DNA from: Marisa cornuarietis
Taxonomy: Eukaryota; Mollusca; Gastropoda; Architaenioglossa; Ampullariidae
Length of the DNA: 64,000 bases
Direction of reading: 5' to 3'
Assembly: GCA_004794655.1 (NCBI GenBank)
Contig: SMMW01000555.1
Location: 8,205,001-8,269,000, forward strand
Every line of letters begins with the position of its first letter. The stretch's first letter is position 1. Positions 60,991-64,000 of this stretch are shown here, piece by piece. Made by a program: the position numbers and the translations under genes. Under the pieces are notes generated by a model, which saw nothing but the letters and a program-made list of their open reading frames with translations, was not told the DNA's origin and did not search any database.

Positions 60991-61735
60991 GTGACCCCCA
61001 CCCGGTTTGTAGGATCTGCTGATGTCACTCCTTGAGCCTTTTTGTGCTGAGATTTAATAATAACAATAGCAATAATAATGGCAATAAGACAAAAGCATAT
61101 TGTTGTCTGCACAGCCATTACGAAACGGTTTTAAAGAGATCTGCAACGTTTAAAAGTGTTGGCAGATAGTCAACCTTCGATAGCCCAACAACCTTTACTA
61201 GACTTACTCGCGCCCACACCCATGCCCACACTAATACCCGTATAAAGAGGTAACAAATGTGAGCAGAAGTGGTGACGTTATAATCATCCTACCAAAATCA
61301 TTGCCTCCTAGGTTCCCATTACCTCCCCTTCCCCCCTCACCCTTCCCCCAAAAAGAAGCCCTCACATTTTTGTCAGTAGCATTCTTACTAAAAAGAAAAC
61401 CCACTTATCTATCTAAATGTATTGGTGTACAAGAGATAAGATCGGGGACGGCTGGTGTAAACTCGCAATTATATGGACGAAGCGCAATAAGATATGTTTT
61501 TTAAATTGTTTTTCTTGCTTCAGAAAAATAACTTCAGATAATGACTAAGCCAGCGCGTGGTTGGTTACTTTCCCTGCATTTTTAGCCCACATCCTGAATT
61601 TCCGACCTCTCACTTTCACCTTTCGACGACGAGCGCCTGTGGGTACATAGCATCTCTGGTTATTTGCAGAGACAGCGTCAGCAAAGTTGTCCTTCGAAAC
61701 AGAAACAAAACTACGCGCGTTTTTGTGTTTTTTCT

Positions 61736-61757
61736 TTGTTTGTTTGTTTGTTTGTTT
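61736..61757. repeat. (TTTG)5 microsatellite
   Basis: Five perfect TTTG units followed by more T. Confidence 0.85.
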
Positions 61758-62827
61758 TTGGTACTATAAAGGACGCAGCTTTAGAAATATCTTCTTTCCT
61801 TTTCGTATATGTGAGAAGATGGGTAGCCACACATGCACCTTATGCATCCCGAATTTATCAGATTCCGAGTTTGCTTTTTTCCTGCGCGTGTGTTTCGTCA
61901 GCAAGTATTTTTTTAAGTGGTCAGTAAATGTATACTTAAAGAATTGTTTTAGTTCTCGCAGTAATGGAACTTTGGAGGATTAAGACTTTTTGCTTGGATT
62001 TGAGAGGGAGCGAAAGAGAGAAAGAGGTGGAGAAAAAGAGAAGCACAGATTTGAGGAGGAAGAAGAAGAGGGATGGAAAATGATTAAGGGTTTATGGTAA
62101 GGATGCCTTATCCACACACTCCACCCCACTTCCAGGTTTGAGACTCCGCTGCACCAAACATCGTGTTGATAGTCGCTGACCCATCCAGCCGTCCGTTCAC
62201 CCATTTATCTCATCATCTGTCCATCCATCGGAGCGTGACAAGCATCGGCTGTAACCAGAGCACCAACAGACTGTGAGAAAGCACGTCACTTAGCGTGTGG
62301 CTCAAGGTGCATCCGGGGAACAGTCGGGGCCGGATTCTGAATCGTCACTTCATCAGCGCGATGCTTCGATGTCTTTTGCTGCGACTAGCGAAGATCTGAT
62401 TACCGCCTTCCCCCCAACACTGCCTGGCATCATTGCCTTCGCATCAAACCTTCATTCATCCTTCTGTTTCTCTCTTTCCCTTGCTCGTTTGCTCTCTTTC
62501 TCTGTCCTTTTTGTTTGTCTATCTCGCAGAGAAAGAGAGAGAGAGCAAGTAGACGCATTATATTTTCACTGTAGTTTTGCAAGAACATGCATCTAGACAG
62601 AGACATAATTTTGGGGCGCATGCAGATACACGCAAAACACGTGCAGACATGCACACAGAACCACACGCATGCAAACTCTCTCGTATGTTCTTTTTAGCTT
62701 TTTGTATATTTGTGTGCATGGGCATGCATGAGCACAGTCTTTTTATATTTAATCCATTTTCCTATATTTTTTCCTTTCATTATCTTCCGTTCTTCGAAGA
62801 AACGTTAAAAAAGAGAGTCGTGGATAA

Positions 62828-62847
62828 TTTTTTTTTTTTTTTTTTTT
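62828..62847. repeat. Poly-T run (20 bases)
   Basis: Twenty consecutive T on the plus strand, about 50 bases before a CA/GC-rich simple sequence. No retroelement body is evident on the minus strand. Confidence 0.9.
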
Positions 62848-63735
62848 GCCAACGAACTCCCACGCTCTTGCGCACATGCACGCGCATCCAAGTGGAGTAA
62901 TAAGCAAACACCCAGGACGTTTCTATCCAACCATTACATCACCGACATGGGTGCTTGGTATTTATGTCGGCTGGTCGAGCCAATGAAGTCAGTTATAATG
63001 TACCTATGTAGAACCATTGGTTGAATTCATTTTAATCTCTCATCCTCTAACCAAGGTAACAAAACATTTTCATAATACTGTATAAACTAAAGCCGTTTGC
63101 ATGACGGTGTTGTAGCCTTCGATTATCGCGGGTTTTGTGGGTTTTTTTAGGTGTTGTTGATTTTATTAATCTTGTTAAGTGTTGATTTATCAACATAAAT
63201 ACCATCCCCACCTTGGTATCTTTTTGAACAGGAGGCTACTGCGGTTGTAAAATCACATCCCTGAATGAAGAGCTTATCTACGTTCCTAAATTGTTATCCT
63301 TCATACCTGCCCGGGCTATAACAGTTTTTAAAACTATTTTTCTCCCCTTGATTACGTTGGACTGTATTTACTTTAGCTGTGTGTCTATATGTATATATGT
63401 AAATAGAGAGGACGTATTCTTGTGTGCTTAACATGTACATGTGTGTACTTATCTGTATATTGCTAGCTAAAGAAACAAACACGGATGTGGTGTTCCGGAA
63501 TGTTTCGAAGATAAGGCTTGTAGCTGATATAAGCAGGGGGGGGGGGTGAACAAAAACAAAACACAACCACGTTTAGGTATAAATAAGGACAGTAATAGGA
63601 GGTCTGTGAAGCACCACCATTAAACTACTTTCACAGTAATTTGCAGTAGAAACAGTCATTAGAATCGTCCATTATGATTACCGTAACACTAACATGTGCA
63701 TGGCAGCAGTATGCTAGCCGAGACATTTTTCCTAC

Positions 63736-64000
63736 CTGAAGTACAGGCAGTTGAACACACTTAGCCTGTCACGTGACTGTAGTCACAACAACCAAATAGG
63801 AGCTTACTTTCGTACCACAGTAGGGGTACGTCAAGGATGTCCCCTATCACCCGTGTTGTTTAATATATTCTTGGAGAACATCATGCTTGAAGCTCTTCAT
63901 GACCACCATACCTCCATTTCAATCGGTGGAAGACCAATCGTCAACCTACGCTTTGCAGATGATATAGATCTGTTAGCAGGTACAAACAAGGAACTGCAAG
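63736..64000 (+). mobile_element. Non-LTR retrotransposon reverse transcriptase, open to window end
   Basis: A frame with no stop runs to the window edge: LNTLSLSRDCSHNNQIGAYF, RTTVGVRQGCPLSPVLFNIF, LENIMLEALHDHHTS, ISIGGRPIVNLRFADDIDLL. These are the palm motifs of a non-LTR reverse transcriptase (GVRQGCPLSP and the catalytic FADDID) of the endonuclease-RT group common in molluscs and other invertebrates. It has no Met near the left end, so the earlier part is either missing or in another frame upstream of 63736. Unlike the other RT fragments, it has no stops or frameshifts over about 85 codons and is likely younger. Confidence 0.87.

Noticed and set aside
60534..61118. 194-codon minus-strand frame with a hydrophobic start
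   Set aside because: The Ile-rich start is a translated AAT/ATT microsatellite, there is no known domain, and plus-strand frames of similar length overlap it.
1..64000. CRISPR arrays, bacterial operons, tRNA or rRNA genes
   Set aside because: The only regularly spaced repeats are microsatellites, and the single A/B-box pair belongs to a SINE. Introns and LINEs show the window is eukaryotic nuclear DNA.

Overview
This is a eukaryotic, intron-rich genomic window from an invertebrate. The gene content and the mix of non-LTR retrotransposons, a tRNA-derived SINE and a Tigger-like DNA transposon suggest a lophotrochozoan, most likely a mollusc and perhaps a gastropod; that is inference from family resemblance, not a database result. 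Coding DNA is well under 5% of the window. Only two host protein-coding genes can be supported.

Left part (1-13674, minus strand): a 912-bp coding exon at 12763-13674 encodes the first 304 residues of an ARID3/dead ringer/BRIGHT-type transcription factor. It has an acidic start, a long charged helix, a Gly/Ser/Asn-rich linker, a conserved Ala/Leu/His patch, and ends exactly where the ARID domain begins (WTFEEQFKQ). The DNA-binding exons are not visible, so 1-12762 is read as the next intron. It holds microsatellites, one 698-bp foldback element with 64-bp terminal inverted repeats, and a few weak promoter-like signals.

Middle (13675-17679): about 4 kb between the divergent starts of ARID3 and UTP15. 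It has an unexplained 390-bp open frame at 15145-15534 and, close to UTP15, a perfect CACGTG E-box and pyrimidine-rich tracts.

Right part (17680-64000, plus strand): the first six coding exons (225 codons) of UTP15, a WD40 protein of the small-subunit processome (U3 snoRNP, t-UTP group) needed for pre-rRNA transcription and processing. Exons lie at 17680-17772, 19899-19991, 28729-28913, 29815-29938, 41864-41918 and 42139-42264. All boundaries have GT/AG sites and the reading frame is kept. The last exons (rest of the WD40 propeller and the UTP15 C-terminal domain) are not in the window, so intron 6 exceeds 21.7 kb.

The UTP15 introns carry the mobile elements: four 5'-truncated copies of one CR1/L2-like LINE in both orientations, a tRNA-derived SINE, an internally deleted Tigger-like transposon with intact TIRs and TA target duplication, a LINE with the inverted-5' structure expected of twin priming, a dead LINE interrupted by a second retroelement with a 13-bp target-site duplication, and, at the right edge, the still-open start of another reverse transcriptase. 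I found no CRISPR array, tRNA or rRNA gene, or obvious undescribed system. The most useful leads are the twin-primed LINE, the nested insertion, the foldback element, the LINE tail hairpin, the tandem splice donor of ARID3 and the orphan open frame between the two genes.
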